50,169 nucleotides of DNA, from positions 1-50,169 of the forward strand of contig JAFDVS010000036.1 in assembly GCA_018268935.1 (NCBI GenBank). Reading direction: 5' to 3'. Positions 25,463 through 34,850 of this stretch are shown in pieces (position 1 is the first letter of the stretch; the number at the start of each line of letters is the position of its first letter). This stretch comes from Acidobacteriota bacterium (GTDB lineage Bacteria > Acidobacteriota > Terriglobia > Bryobacterales > Bryobacteraceae). Made by a program: the position numbers and the translations under genes. Below the pieces are notes generated by a model. That model had not been told where the DNA came from and did no database searches. It was given only the letters and a program-made list of their open reading frames with translations.

Positions 25463-27010
25463 CTACTCGAAAACGATGACATCGTTGAGCGCGACCTCCG
25501 CGCCCTTGGAATCAAAGATGCGCTCGCCCAGAACGCGGATGCGCAGTGTGTGTTTTCCTTTCGCCAGCCCGAAGGCGTGGAACATGGAATCGTTGAGCTT
25601 GCGGTGGTCTTCGTCCGGGTAGCAATCCGAGACCTTCGGAGCCTTGCCGTCGAGAACGAATTCCGCTTTGCCGCAGGTGGGAAGGAAGGGTCCGCTCACC
25701 ACCACGCCCGTGCCTTCAAAGGTGACCACGGCTTCGGCGCCTTTTTCCGAACTGACGCGCAGATGGCGGTCCGACTTGCGGATCACTTCCATGCTCTGCT
25801 TCCAGGGTCCCTGGAATTGCCAGCGGGCATCGGATACGGAGATGCGCTCACGCGGGGAGGAGCGGCCCTTCCAATCCTCGAAGGGCACAGCCTTGGGGGT
25901 TTGCGTTTTCACGATCAACGTTTCGCCATCCTGTTTGCCGCCGTTGCGCAGGGTGAGTTTCACCGCGCGCGTCACGGTGCTATCCACGATGCTCTCGAAA
26001 GTGAAATCGGTGTAACGGAATTTCTCTTTGGAGATGGCCGGGATGTGGCTCTTCCAATGATCGGGAATGCGGTTATAGCCGAGCATCACGCCGAGGATGC
26101 CCGCCGCGCTGGACGGGTTGCAATCCGAATCCTGGCCGGCGCGCGTCGATACCTCGATCGTCTTGTTCATTTCGCCATCGCCATACAACAGGCCGAGCGC
26201 GATGTAAGCCCCGTTCAGAGCGGCATCGATATTGAACGGCCGCATTGCGCCCTCAGGGCATGGCTCCGCGGTGTTCCATTTCTTTTCAATCTGCTTCCAC
26301 ACCGACTCCCAATCCTTCTGCTCCGCCTTTGACCAGGCCAGCACATCGGCGATCAGCTTGTGATATTTGCTCTGCGGCGGCAGGCAACGCAGTCCCGCTT
26401 CCACCACGGCACGAGGGTTCCTCTCAAAGAACGCCGCCGAGTACATGCAGGAAACGAACAATCCGCCGTAAATCCCTTCGCCGTAATTCATCACCCGGCC
26501 GGCGCGCATGGCGATATCGGTGGCGGCGCGGGGAAGACCCGGGGCCATCAAGCCGATGAAATCGGACTCGATCTGAAAATCAATATCGTCGGCGTGCACG
26601 TTGTAGTCGGGATGCCCGGCAAGCTTCGCCGGCACTCCGCGCTTCAGATTGCGCCTTGCGGCCAGGTTCGCGTGCCATAACGAGTACTGCGCGTTGCGGA
26701 ACATTTGCCCGAAGTCTTCGGTGGTCGCATCCAGCCCCTTGTCGTCGAGAACCTTGGCGAACGTCATGTCGACGTAGAGATCGTCCTGGTTCAGCGAGTT
26801 AGTGATTTTGTCCGGCGTCCATTGCGGCAACTGATCTTTCGGGATGACGACTTCATTGAAACGGAACTCCGTCGGCGCGCCGTAGCTTACTCCGATCATC
26901 TGTCCGGCCCAGCCACCGCGGATGCGATCGCGCAGTTCCGCCATGGGAATACGGACCGTGGATTGAGCGAAAGCAGCTATCGCTAACGAGTACAGAAGGA
27001 TCAGTTTCAT
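25463..27010 (-). CDS. Secreted ADP-ribosylglycohydrolase family protein
   Basis: 515 residues with a signal peptide (MKLILLYSLAIAAFAQ). The all-helical ADP-ribosylglycohydrolase fold fills about 20-330. RIRGGWAGQMIGVSYGAP is the family start, and dinuclear metal ligands appear as N74-QDD77, the HADDIDFQIE segment (139-148) and AGQDSDCN (D294, D296). From about 330 the protein adds beta-rich sequence resembling a carbohydrate-binding jelly roll. Export plus the beta-domain argues against acting on ADP-ribosylated cytoplasmic proteins and suits a glycoside or polysaccharide. Its start overlaps the sulfatase stop by four bases (ATGA), so the two are coupled and probably act on the same sulfated sugar. 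Confidence 0.88.
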   Translation of the reverse strand: MKLILLYSLAIAAFAQSTVRIPMAELRDRIRGGWAGQMIGVSYGAPTEFRFNEVVIPKDQLPQWTPDKITNSLNQDDLYVDMTFAKVLDDKGLDATTEDFGQMFRNAQYSLWHANLAARRNLKRGVPAKLAGHPDYNVHADDIDFQIESDFIGLMAPGLPRAATDIAMRAGRVMNYGEGIYGGLFVSCMYSAAFFERNPRAVVEAGLRCLPPQSKYHKLIADVLAWSKAEQKDWESVWKQIEKKWNTAEPCPEGAMRPFNIDAALNGAYIALGLLYGDGEMNKTIEVSTRAGQDSDCNPSSAAGILGVMLGYNRIPDHWKSHIPAISKEKFRYTDFTFESIVDSTVTRAVKLTLRNGGKQDGETLIVKTQTPKAVPFEDWKGRSSPRERISVSDARWQFQGPWKQSMEVIRKSDRHLRVSSEKGAEAVVTFEGTGVVVSGPFLPTCGKAEFVLDGKAPKVSDCYPDEDHRKLNDSMFHAFGLAKGKHTLRIRVLGERIFDSKGAEVALNDVIVFE

Positions 27011-28416
27011 TGCACAATCTCCTTTCGAGTCAGACAGGGGGAATTCGGTTCGGACAGGTCAGGGGCCGTCCAGGCGGTTTCTTTCTTCAGCCGCGCCAGC
27101 CGGGTCTGCATGTCTGTGAGCGTGGCTCGATATACGGCTTCGCCGATCACGTTGCGCATCTCGCCCGGATCCACCAACAGGTCGTACAACTCGTTGGTGT
27201 TGGCCTTATCGAGGTACTCAATGTATTTGTATCGGTCAGTTCGCACCGCCACCAGCGCCGGGCATTGCCAGATGCGCTCAGCGTATTCATAAAACATGTC
27301 GGAGCGCCATTGTTTCGGCGATGCGCCCTGGAACAACGGACGCAACGATCGCGCCGTGGGCGATGCCTTCCCGCCTTTAAGCCCGCAGACATCGAGCACG
27401 GTGGGAAAGACATCGAGATTCAGCACAATCTGCGTGGACACACTTCCGGCCGGGATGAGCCGCGGATAGCGCATGAGCATCGGCACGCGCAGCGCTTCCT
27501 CATACGGAAATCGCTTGTCCACCAGCCGGTGCTCGCCCAGGAAGAAGCCGTTGTCGCCGACGAAAATCACCAGTGTGTCCTCAGCCAGCTTCTTCTCATC
27601 CAATGCATCCAGAATGCGGCCCACCGTGCGATCGGCGCTCATCACGCTGCGATAGAAATCCTTGACATAGTTCTGCCAGTTGCCTTTCAATTGCTTCGGC
27701 CCATCGAAGAACCGGTCGGCTTCAATGCAGCTATTCGCCACGACATCGGCCTTCCCGGTCTTCGCATAGTCTTCATTCCAGGTGGCAGGCTGCGGAATAT
27801 CCACCTGAGCCAGCAATTGCTTCATGTCGGCGGGAGGCAACTGTTCGGCGTGCGGCGACTTGATTCCAACGCAAAGACAGAAGGGCTGCCCGGCGCTTTG
27901 GCCGCGGATGAAATCCACTGCGAAGTCCGCGGTTACGGGATCGACGTGCCCTTTGAGCGTCTGCTCCTTGCCCTGCACGTTGAAAATCGGATCCCGGTAA
28001 CGGCCCTGGCCCGGAAGCACGGCCCACGAATCGAACCCCTTGCGCGGCGCGGAATTGTTGCCGATATGCCACTTGCCGATGTAGCCGGTGCGGTATCCGG
28101 CGCTCTTCAGAATCTGAGGGAAGAGCACCTCGTCGCGATCGAAGGTATCGGACACGCGGTTGTAGCGCACCAGGTGCTGGTGGGCGTAGCGGCCGGTGAG
28201 ATACGTGGCGCGGCTGGGACTGCACAGGCTGGTGGTGACGAAGGCATTGAGAAACGTAATGCCCTCTTTGCCAATCCGGTCCATGTTGGGCGTTTGCACA
28301 TACGGGTGCCCGCGCAGGCTCAGCAGATCCCATCGCTGGTCGTCGGTGATGATGTACACGACATTGGGACGGGGGACCGGCGCGAGCGCGCCAAGGAGTA
28401 GTGTTCGGCGTGTCAT
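27007..28416 (-). CDS. Type I sulfatase (formylglycine-dependent)
   Basis: 469 residues, alkaline-phosphatase superfamily. A short twin-arginine-like start (MTRRTLLLGALAPV) suggests export. The N-terminal metal-binding PNVVYIITDDQRWD (D25, D26) and the signature C65-SPSR (followed by ATYLTGRY) are intact; C65 would be converted to formylglycine. IGKWHIG and the later DNGF motif supply further active-site residues. It would remove sulfate esters from carbohydrates. It is coupled by four overlapping bases to the ADP-ribosylglycohydrolase downstream. No anaerobic or FGE-type maturase is in the window. Confidence 0.92.
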   Translation of the reverse strand: MTRRTLLLGALAPVPRPNVVYIITDDQRWDLLSLRGHPYVQTPNMDRIGKEGITFLNAFVTTSLCSPSRATYLTGRYAHQHLVRYNRVSDTFDRDEVLFPQILKSAGYRTGYIGKWHIGNNSAPRKGFDSWAVLPGQGRYRDPIFNVQGKEQTLKGHVDPVTADFAVDFIRGQSAGQPFCLCVGIKSPHAEQLPPADMKQLLAQVDIPQPATWNEDYAKTGKADVVANSCIEADRFFDGPKQLKGNWQNYVKDFYRSVMSADRTVGRILDALDEKKLAEDTLVIFVGDNGFFLGEHRLVDKRFPYEEALRVPMLMRYPRLIPAGSVSTQIVLNLDVFPTVLDVCGLKGGKASPTARSLRPLFQGASPKQWRSDMFYEYAERIWQCPALVAVRTDRYKYIEYLDKANTNELYDLLVDPGEMRNVIGEAVYRATLTDMQTRLARLKKETAWTAPDLSEPNSPCLTRKEIVQ

Positions 28417-28423
28417 GGCTTGC

Positions 28424-29446
28424 TTAGGCCCCGATGTATCGCGCGTAGAGGCTGCGTGCGACGCCCACGTCCGTAGTGCCTTTGACGATGGCTCGCCCGT
28501 CGGGGAACACCGTCATTTCATACGATGGGAGAAAAAAACGCAAGGCGAACTCATTGCGGCGCACCTGTCCCAGTGGAATCAGCCTTTGCTCGAGGTCCTG
28601 CAGATCGAGGGGACGCGCCCGGTCGTGAATCTGCACCGCATTTCGCCCGCAGAGGCTGATCGGGGTCCGGCGCCGCCCCTGCAGGTGAATCAAATCCCGT
28701 TGGCCGCAGGCCTGGCAGGATGGCGACGGCTCCGGTTGGCGCACCTGGCGGATCACCCCGGTCCACACATCCACGGTAGTCAGCTTCCGCGCGACTTCGT
28801 CTGCTTTGCCCACCAGAATCTGCAGCGCCATGCTCACCTGCAGGGATGCGATCAAGGACGTGATCGTATTGAGCACTCCCGCGGTTTCACACGTCGGCTG
28901 CGCGCCGGAAGGCGGTTCGGGATACACGCACTTGAGACACGCCGTCTGTCCGGGAAGAATGGGCATGGCCAATCCGTAGCTGCCCACCGCGGCGCCGTAA
29001 ATCCACGGCGTATCGTAGTGCACGGCAAAATCATTGAGCAGATAGCGTGTTTCGAAGTTGTCCGTGGCATCGAGAATGAGATCCGCTTCGCCCAGCAAAT
29101 CTTCGGCGTTGGCCGCGGTCAGATCGGCCACTACCGGCTCGGCATGGACGCCGCTGTTGATGCGGCCGATGGCGCGCGCGGCGGCAATTGCTTTCGGCAG
29201 CGACTCCGCGGCATCCTTCTCTTCATACAACCATTGCCGCTGCAGATTGCTCGATTCCACGTAGTCGCGGTCAATCAGATAGAGCCATCCGACACCGGCC
29301 CGAGCGAGGGCTCCGGCGTGGAAACTGCCCAGCGCTCCGCACCCCACAATTGCCACACGCGACTCCATCAGCCGCCGCTGTCCTTGTTCCCCAATTCCGG
29401 AAAAGAGAATCTGGCGGGAGTAGCGTTCGCGGGCCGATGCGTCCAT
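28424..29446 (-). CDS. ThiF/MoeB-family E1-like adenylyltransferase
   Basis: 340 residues, cytoplasmic. The Rossmann nucleotide loop is GCGALGS (35-41), and Arg in NLQRQ (R70) and D127 in DATDNFETR match the adenylating site. Zinc is expected at C170/C173 and C244/C247. C186 in TCETAG is a candidate catalytic Cys. The C-terminal 75 residues (from ISLCGRNAVQIH) match the extension seen in Bacillus-type ThiF proteins of about 340 residues. Such enzymes activate the C-terminus of ThiS or MoaD for sulfur transfer. No ThiS, ThiG, MoaD or MoaE gene is in view, so the pathway is undecided. The gene lies seven bases upstream of the sulfatase gene on the same strand. Confidence 0.87.
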   Translation of the reverse strand: MDASARERYSRQILFSGIGEQGQRRLMESRVAIVGCGALGSFHAGALARAGVGWLYLIDRDYVESSNLQRQWLYEEKDAAESLPKAIAAARAIGRINSGVHAEPVVADLTAANAEDLLGEADLILDATDNFETRYLLNDFAVHYDTPWIYGAAVGSYGLAMPILPGQTACLKCVYPEPPSGAQPTCETAGVLNTITSLIASLQVSMALQILVGKADEVARKLTTVDVWTGVIRQVRQPEPSPSCQACGQRDLIHLQGRRRTPISLCGRNAVQIHDRARPLDLQDLEQRLIPLGQVRRNEFALRFFLPSYEMTVFPDGRAIVKGTTDVGVARSLYARYIGA

Positions 29447-29509
29447 TCCTTTCCATCATCCCATGAAGGTTTCCTACATCCGAAGCCGCCGCCGGGGCAT
29501 CTCAACGAA

Positions 29510-31867
29510 ATGACTGGCGCGATGGAAACGGTGCTCCGGGAATTGCGGCAAGCCTGGCGAAGCCTGCTGCGGCGCAAGGGCCTGATGGCCGCCGTACTCG
29601 CCTCTCTGGCGCTCGGTGTAGGCGCGAACACCGCGCTGTTCAGTGTGCTGGATGCGGTGGTGCTGCGTCCCCTTCCGCTCGCCGATGGCGGACGCGTTTT
29701 TGCCGTGCGCGAAACGCGCGACGGACAGTCGACCGGAGGCAACCCGCAGCGCGTGTATGACTGGGCCGCACAGATTCCCAGCCTGGAATCCGCTGCCGCC
29801 TACTACACGGAGCAGTTGGTTGCCCGCAGCGACGCCGATCCCGTTCGCATCCCCGTGGCGCGAACCTTCGCCGATGTGTTCCGCACCACCGGCGTCTACC
29901 CGGCCATTGGAAGAGGCTTCCGCGCGGAAGAGATGCGCGGGCGGAGCGATGCCGTCGCCGTACTGAGCACAAGCCTCGCCCGTCAACTGTTCGGCGACGC
30001 CTCAGGCGCCGTGGGGAAGATCTTCGAACTGAATCAAAAGCCAACCACCGTGGTTGGTGTGATGGCCCCTGGAACGGGCTTGCCCGATTCCGCTGAAGCC
30101 TGGATGCCGGCCCCTGCGACACTGCAGGAGGGATCGCGCAAAGCCTCATTCCTGTTCTGCTTTGTCCGCCTCCGCCCTGGCGTCGCCGTGGAGCAGGCAG
30201 CCTCCGAATGGCGCGTCGTGGAACAGCGGCTGGCGGCCCAGTATCCGGATTCCGACAAAGGGCTTTCCGCCCGGCTCGAATTGCTGCAAAGCGCCGCGGG
30301 AGAAGAAGCACGGCAGTTGCTCCAGACCCTGCTCCTCATTTCGGGCCTCGTGCTGCTGATTGCCTGCTGGAACATTGCTACATTGCTTCTCTCGCGCGCC
30401 GCCGAGCGGCAACGCGAAGCTTCCATCCGTAAGGCGCTAGGTGGCGGAAATTGGGGACTGCTCCGGCTCTGCCTGGCGGAATCTCTGTTACTCGCGGCGC
30501 TGGGCAGCGCACTCGGCTCCGTGCTCGCCGTGTTGCTTCTCGATGTGCTCAAGGCCGCACTGCCGGCTGACCTGCCGCGATTGGAAACCGCGTCCATCGA
30601 TGCCCGCATGCTGTTCTTTTCCGCCGTGATTTCGTTGATCTGCGGCCTGCTATTCGCAGCAGGACCGGCCTGGTACGCGATGCGTTCCCCGATTCAACCT
30701 TCGATGGGCCGGGCATTGCGCCGTCCCTGGCTGAGCGGGGCATTGGTGGTGGGGGAAGTCGCCGCGGCATGGGCGCTGCTTTCCGGCGCGGGCACGGTCA
30801 TGGACGCCTTCCTCCGGCTCCGCAATGCTACTCTCGGCTTCGACGCCGGTCAACTGGTGACGGTGAAAATCTCTCAGCCCTGGAACACGCCTAAGTCCAG
30901 GCTCGACGCATTTCACGCCGCGGCCCTGGAGCAGTTCGGCTCCATCCCGGGCGTACGCGCCGCGGCCTTGGTAGACCGCCTGCCGCTGCAAGGGGGGACG
31001 CAGAGCCAGACAGTGCGCATCGCAGGCGTCCCGCTACCGCCGGCGCTGGAGAGCCGGCGTATTTCTCTGCGTGGGATGAGTACGGGCTACTTCGACACCA
31101 TCGGCGTCCCCTACCTCAGCGGAGCAGCGCCGCAGCGTAAGGGTGAAGCTGTCGTCAATGAAGCATTCGCGAAACTCTACTTCAACGGCCGGCAGCCAGC
31201 CGGGCAGGAGTTGCAACTCGAAGGCGGGAAGCGCTTCCGAGTAACCGGAGTGGCGGCCAACCTGCGGCAGGAGCTGCTCTCCGGCGACACGCCCGAGATC
31301 TTCGTGCTCATGGAGGATGTCTACTGGCCGATGGCGCACTTCGTTCTGCGTGCATCGGGCGATGGCGCCACACTGCAGCGAGCCATCCGCGAACGTATCC
31401 AGCGGATCGACCCGCGCCTCTGGATCGACGAGATCCAAACCATGGAACATGAGGTTGAGGCGGCACGGTCCGCCCCGGCACTCGTCACCTGGCTCATGAG
31501 CGGCTTCTCGGCGCTGGCATTGCTACTGGCGGCCATCGGAGTTCATGGCATCCTGGCCGGGGAAGTGGCGCATCGCAGGCGGGAGATCGGCATTCGCGCC
31601 GCGCTCGGCGCCGCCCCCCAGCGGATCGCGGGCGAAGTCCTGCAGCGCGGCATGCGTCTGGCCGCCACCGGCGCCGCAATCGGAGTGGTGCTCTGCCTCT
31701 GGGAGTTGCCCTTGCTGCAAGCGCTGCCTCTCGGCATCCGCGATCTGCCGCTGTTCCCCAAGCTGGCGGCGGCCATCGTACTGAGCCTGGCGGCGCTCGC
31801 AGCCGGCTACTGGCCTGCCAGGCGTGCGGCGCGCATTGACCCGGCCATCACGCTGCGTGCCGAGTGA
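29510..31867 (+). CDS. ADOP family ABC permease (FtsX/MacB type)
   Basis: 785 residues. It begins METVLRELRQAWRSLLRRKGL then a first membrane helix (MAAVLASLALGVGANTALFSVLDAV). A MacB-like periplasmic domain, an FtsX domain (ISGLVLLIACWNIATLLLSRAAERQREASIRKALGG), a second periplasmic part and a second FtsX domain ending RRAARIDPAITLRAE follow. This duplicated layout is the acidobacterial duplicated orphan permease (ADOP) type. No ATPase gene is adjacent. Substrate is unknown; relatives export antibiotics or lipoproteins. The open frame runs far upstream over the antisense ThiF and sulfatase genes, but real coding begins at 29510 or at the ATG at 29522. It is divergent from ThiF. Confidence 0.88.
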   Translation: MTGAMETVLRELRQAWRSLLRRKGLMAAVLASLALGVGANTALFSVLDAVVLRPLPLADGGRVFAVRETRDGQSTGGNPQRVYDWAAQIPSLESAAAYYTEQLVARSDADPVRIPVARTFADVFRTTGVYPAIGRGFRAEEMRGRSDAVAVLSTSLARQLFGDASGAVGKIFELNQKPTTVVGVMAPGTGLPDSAEAWMPAPATLQEGSRKASFLFCFVRLRPGVAVEQAASEWRVVEQRLAAQYPDSDKGLSARLELLQSAAGEEARQLLQTLLLISGLVLLIACWNIATLLLSRAAERQREASIRKALGGGNWGLLRLCLAESLLLAALGSALGSVLAVLLLDVLKAALPADLPRLETASIDARMLFFSAVISLICGLLFAAGPAWYAMRSPIQPSMGRALRRPWLSGALVVGEVAAAWALLSGAGTVMDAFLRLRNATLGFDAGQLVTVKISQPWNTPKSRLDAFHAAALEQFGSIPGVRAAALVDRLPLQGGTQSQTVRIAGVPLPPALESRRISLRGMSTGYFDTIGVPYLSGAAPQRKGEAVVNEAFAKLYFNGRQPAGQELQLEGGKRFRVTGVAANLRQELLSGDTPEIFVLMEDVYWPMAHFVLRASGDGATLQRAIRERIQRIDPRLWIDEIQTMEHEVEAARSAPALVTWLMSGFSALALLLAAIGVHGILAGEVAHRRREIGIRAALGAAPQRIAGEVLQRGMRLAATGAAIGVVLCLWELPLLQALPLGIRDLPLFPKLAAAIVLSLAALAAGYWPARRAARIDPAITLRAE

Positions 31868-31905
31868 ACGCACCTCATCGTCCGAAACATTCTCTCCCCT
31901 GCTGT

Positions 31906-31911
31906 TATCCT
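31906..31911 (+). promoter_or_regulatory. -10-like TATCCT before the Omp85 operon
   Basis: TATCCT ends eight bases before the GTG at 31920. AGGAG directly abuts that GTG and is too close to serve as a ribosome site, so a leaderless start fits better. No -35 is evident. Confidence 0.35.
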
Positions 31912-31919
31912 GAATAGGA

Positions 31920-34850
31920 GTGGCTTTCGCCCAGATTGTTCTCCTGGTATTGTCTTCCTGCGTACTTCGTGCCGCACCCTGGGACTACGAGGGAAAACTT
32001 GTGGCCGAAATCCGCTTCGACCCGCAGATTCAGCCTCTGCCGGCGGAGGAGCTCAAACGCCTCATCGGGATTGAGATCAATGAACCCCTCACCGCCGTCG
32101 CTGTTCGCCGGGCCATTCAGCGCCTGTACGGCACGGGGCGGTACGAGGAACTGCAGGTAGACGCCATCCTCCGCGACGGCAACGTCATCCTCACGTTCTT
32201 CACCAAGCAGAACTGGTTCCTCAGCCGCATCACGGTGGAAGGCGCCGCCGAGCCGCCCAACCGCGAACAACTCATCGCCGCCACCAAGCTGGAACTTGGA
32301 GCGCAGTACACCGAAGAGGGCATGGCCGAGGCGATGGCCGGATTGCGCGAGATCCTGCAAGCCAACGGCTTCTATTCCCCCCGCATTCAGCCGCTGGTGG
32401 AACGTTACCCGGCCTTCGATGAACTGCATGTTCAATTTCTGATCCGCCCCGGTGACCGGGCCTATTTCGCCAGACCCGTGATTACCGGGAATATGAAAAT
32501 CCCGGAGCACTCCATCCTCAACACCTCACACTGGAAGCGGCTGTGGGGCGTTCTCGGCTGGCAACAATTTTCCGAACAGCGCATGCTGCAGGGAATTGAG
32601 CGCATCCGCCGCAGTTTTCTACGGAAGGATTTCCTACTGGCCCGCGTGGAGTTGAACAAGCTGGAATACATCCCCGAAGAGAACCGTGTCCGCCCGCACC
32701 TGCATATGGAATCGGGGCCCAAGGTGTCCGTGGTTGCCACCGGCACCAAGCTTTCCCGGGGACGCCTGAAGGAATTGATCCCGGTCTTTCAAGAGCAGTC
32801 TGTCGATCAGGACCTGCTGGAAGAGGGCTCCCGCAAGATCACCCACTACTTCCAGGCACGGGGCTACTTCGATGCCGAAGTGAGCTACGACCGCTCTCAG
32901 ATCAGCCCGGAAGAAGAGCGGATCGAATTCGACATCGACCGTGGCGATCGGTACAAGGTTGCCCATGTGGAAATCAAAGGCAACCGTTACTTCGATGCCC
33001 TCACGTTGCGGGAACGTATGAACGTGGTTCCGGCGGGGTGGCTGGTCAACCGCTATGGGCGTTATAGCGAAGAGTTACTCGAATCCGATAAACGCGCCAT
33101 TGCCGAACTCTATCGCAGCAACGGCTTCCGCGACGTGAAGGTCAATGCCGCCGTGCAGCGAAACTTCCAGGGCAAGCATCGCCAGGTGAGCGTCGAAGTG
33201 GATGTGGAAGAAGGCGAGCAGATGTTTGTCAGCAGTCTGGAAATTTCCGGCGTGGATCTGCGTCTCTATGAAACGGTCCGCTCCATGTTGACCTCCACCG
33301 ACGGGCAGCCCTACAGCCCGTTCGGCGTGGCCACTGACCGCGACAACATTCTCAATTTCTATTACAACAACGGTTACCCCGATGCTTCGATGGATGTGCA
33401 GGCAACCGCGGCCCCGGGCAACGAAAGGATGATGGACCTGAAGTACGTGGTGCAGGAGGGAAGGCGCCTGTTCGTAAAAGACGTACAAGTGAACGGTCTC
33501 TCTTCCACCCGCACGAGTCTCGTCGACAATCGCATCAGCCTCTTCCCGGGCTTGCCGCTCTCCCTCAGCCGGATGGTATTCAGCCAGCGGCGTCTTTATG
33601 ATCTCGGCATTTTCGCCAAGGTGGATATGGCGCTGCAAAACCCGCTTGGCAGCGTGCGCGAAAAGCGCGTATTGTTCCAGATGGAAGAAGCGAGCCGCTA
33701 TTCGCTGAACGGCGGTATCGGCGCGGAGTTCGGCCGCATCGGCGGTAGCTCCACCAGCCTCAGCGCCCCCGCCGGCGGCGCATCCTTTGCCCCGCGTGTT
33801 TCGCTCGGACTGAGCCGTCTCAACTTCATGGGCTTGGGCCACACGGTGGGCCTGCAAACGCGCTTGTCCACGCTTCAGAAGAGAGGCGTCATCACCTATC
33901 TTGCTCCGCAATTCCAGGGACGCGAGAACATCAGTCTCACCTTCACCGGGCTCTATGATGATTCGCGCAACGTGCGGACGTTCTCCTCCCGCCGCTTTGA
34001 AGGCGCGGCGCAGTTCGGCCAGCGCTTCACCCGGGCGTTCCAGACGCAGTACCGCATCACCGTGAGGCGCGTCAGCAATCGCGACGTTCTCATTGACCCC
34101 AAACTCATCCTTCCAGCTTCCCAACCCGCGCGAATCGGCCTGGTGTCCACTACATTGATTCACGACAAACGCGACGACCCACTGAACGCTACTCGCGGGC
34201 TCTATAACTCCGTGGACGTTTCCCTGGCGACGAAAGCGCTGGCCTCGGAAACTGGTTTCGGCCGTATCCTGGCGCGCAACTCCAGCTACCATCGCATCAC
34301 CCGCGACCTGGTTCTATCCCGCAACACTACGCTCGGGTGGATCAAACGCTATGGCGGCAACGAAATCCCGATCTCCGAACTGTTCTATGCGGGCGGCGCG
34401 GTATCCCACCGGGGCTTCCCGGAAAATCAGGCCGGCCCGCGCGATTTGCTGACCGGCTTCCCCAATGGCGGCAACGGCCTGCTCTTCAATCAAACAGAAC
34501 TCCGTATTCCCTTCATTGGAGAAAATCTGGGTGGCGTGATCTTCCACGATGCAGGCAACGTCTATTCCCGCTTCCGCAACATTTCATTCCGGCCGCGGCA
34601 GAAGAACGACGAGGATTTCGACTACATGGTGCATGCGGTGGGAATCGGAGTGCGCTACAAAACTCCCATCGGGCCCATTCGCGTGGACTTCGGCTTTGGC
34701 TTGAACTCACCGCGTTTTGTCGGATATCGCGGTTCGCTGCAGGAATTGTTCGAACAGGCTGCGTTGCCGGGCGGCATTCCGGAAGACCGCCGCGTACGGC
34801 AAAGAGTCAGCGCGTTTCAATTCCACTTCAGCCTGGGACAGGCGTTCTGA
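31920..34850 (+). CDS. Omp85 family outer-membrane protein (BamA/TamA-like)
   Basis: 976 residues. A signal segment (MAFAQIVLLVLSSCVLRAA) is followed by five or six POTRA repeats (about 25-560), with typical lines such as FDAEVSYDRSQISPEEERIEFDI and VAHVEIKGNRYFDALTLRERM. A 16-strand surface-antigen/D15 barrel follows (about 590-976), with GGAVSHRGFPENQAGP standing where Omp85 proteins have the VRGY/F-type loop. The protein ends with Phe. It inserts or secretes outer-membrane proteins. A stop codon lies three codons upstream of the GTG, so the start cannot be earlier. The next two genes, for a SurA-like protein and TamB, follow with no gap or overlapping, so it is likely the TamA partner of that TamB. 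Confidence 0.92.
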   Translation: MAFAQIVLLVLSSCVLRAAPWDYEGKLVAEIRFDPQIQPLPAEELKRLIGIEINEPLTAVAVRRAIQRLYGTGRYEELQVDAILRDGNVILTFFTKQNWFLSRITVEGAAEPPNREQLIAATKLELGAQYTEEGMAEAMAGLREILQANGFYSPRIQPLVERYPAFDELHVQFLIRPGDRAYFARPVITGNMKIPEHSILNTSHWKRLWGVLGWQQFSEQRMLQGIERIRRSFLRKDFLLARVELNKLEYIPEENRVRPHLHMESGPKVSVVATGTKLSRGRLKELIPVFQEQSVDQDLLEEGSRKITHYFQARGYFDAEVSYDRSQISPEEERIEFDIDRGDRYKVAHVEIKGNRYFDALTLRERMNVVPAGWLVNRYGRYSEELLESDKRAIAELYRSNGFRDVKVNAAVQRNFQGKHRQVSVEVDVEEGEQMFVSSLEISGVDLRLYETVRSMLTSTDGQPYSPFGVATDRDNILNFYYNNGYPDASMDVQATAAPGNERMMDLKYVVQEGRRLFVKDVQVNGLSSTRTSLVDNRISLFPGLPLSLSRMVFSQRRLYDLGIFAKVDMALQNPLGSVREKRVLFQMEEASRYSLNGGIGAEFGRIGGSSTSLSAPAGGASFAPRVSLGLSRLNFMGLGHTVGLQTRLSTLQKRGVITYLAPQFQGRENISLTFTGLYDDSRNVRTFSSRRFEGAAQFGQRFTRAFQTQYRITVRRVSNRDVLIDPKLILPASQPARIGLVSTTLIHDKRDDPLNATRGLYNSVDVSLATKALASETGFGRILARNSSYHRITRDLVLSRNTTLGWIKRYGGNEIPISELFYAGGAVSHRGFPENQAGPRDLLTGFPNGGNGLLFNQTELRIPFIGENLGGVIFHDAGNVYSRFRNISFRPRQKNDEDFDYMVHAVGIGVRYKTPIGPIRVDFGFGLNSPRFVGYRGSLQELFEQAALPGGIPEDRRVRQRVSAFQFHFSLGQAF

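Noticed and set aside
28196..29509. Upstream extension of the ADOP permease frame
   Set aside because: It runs antisense to the sulfatase and ThiF genes; permease homology begins only at about 29510.
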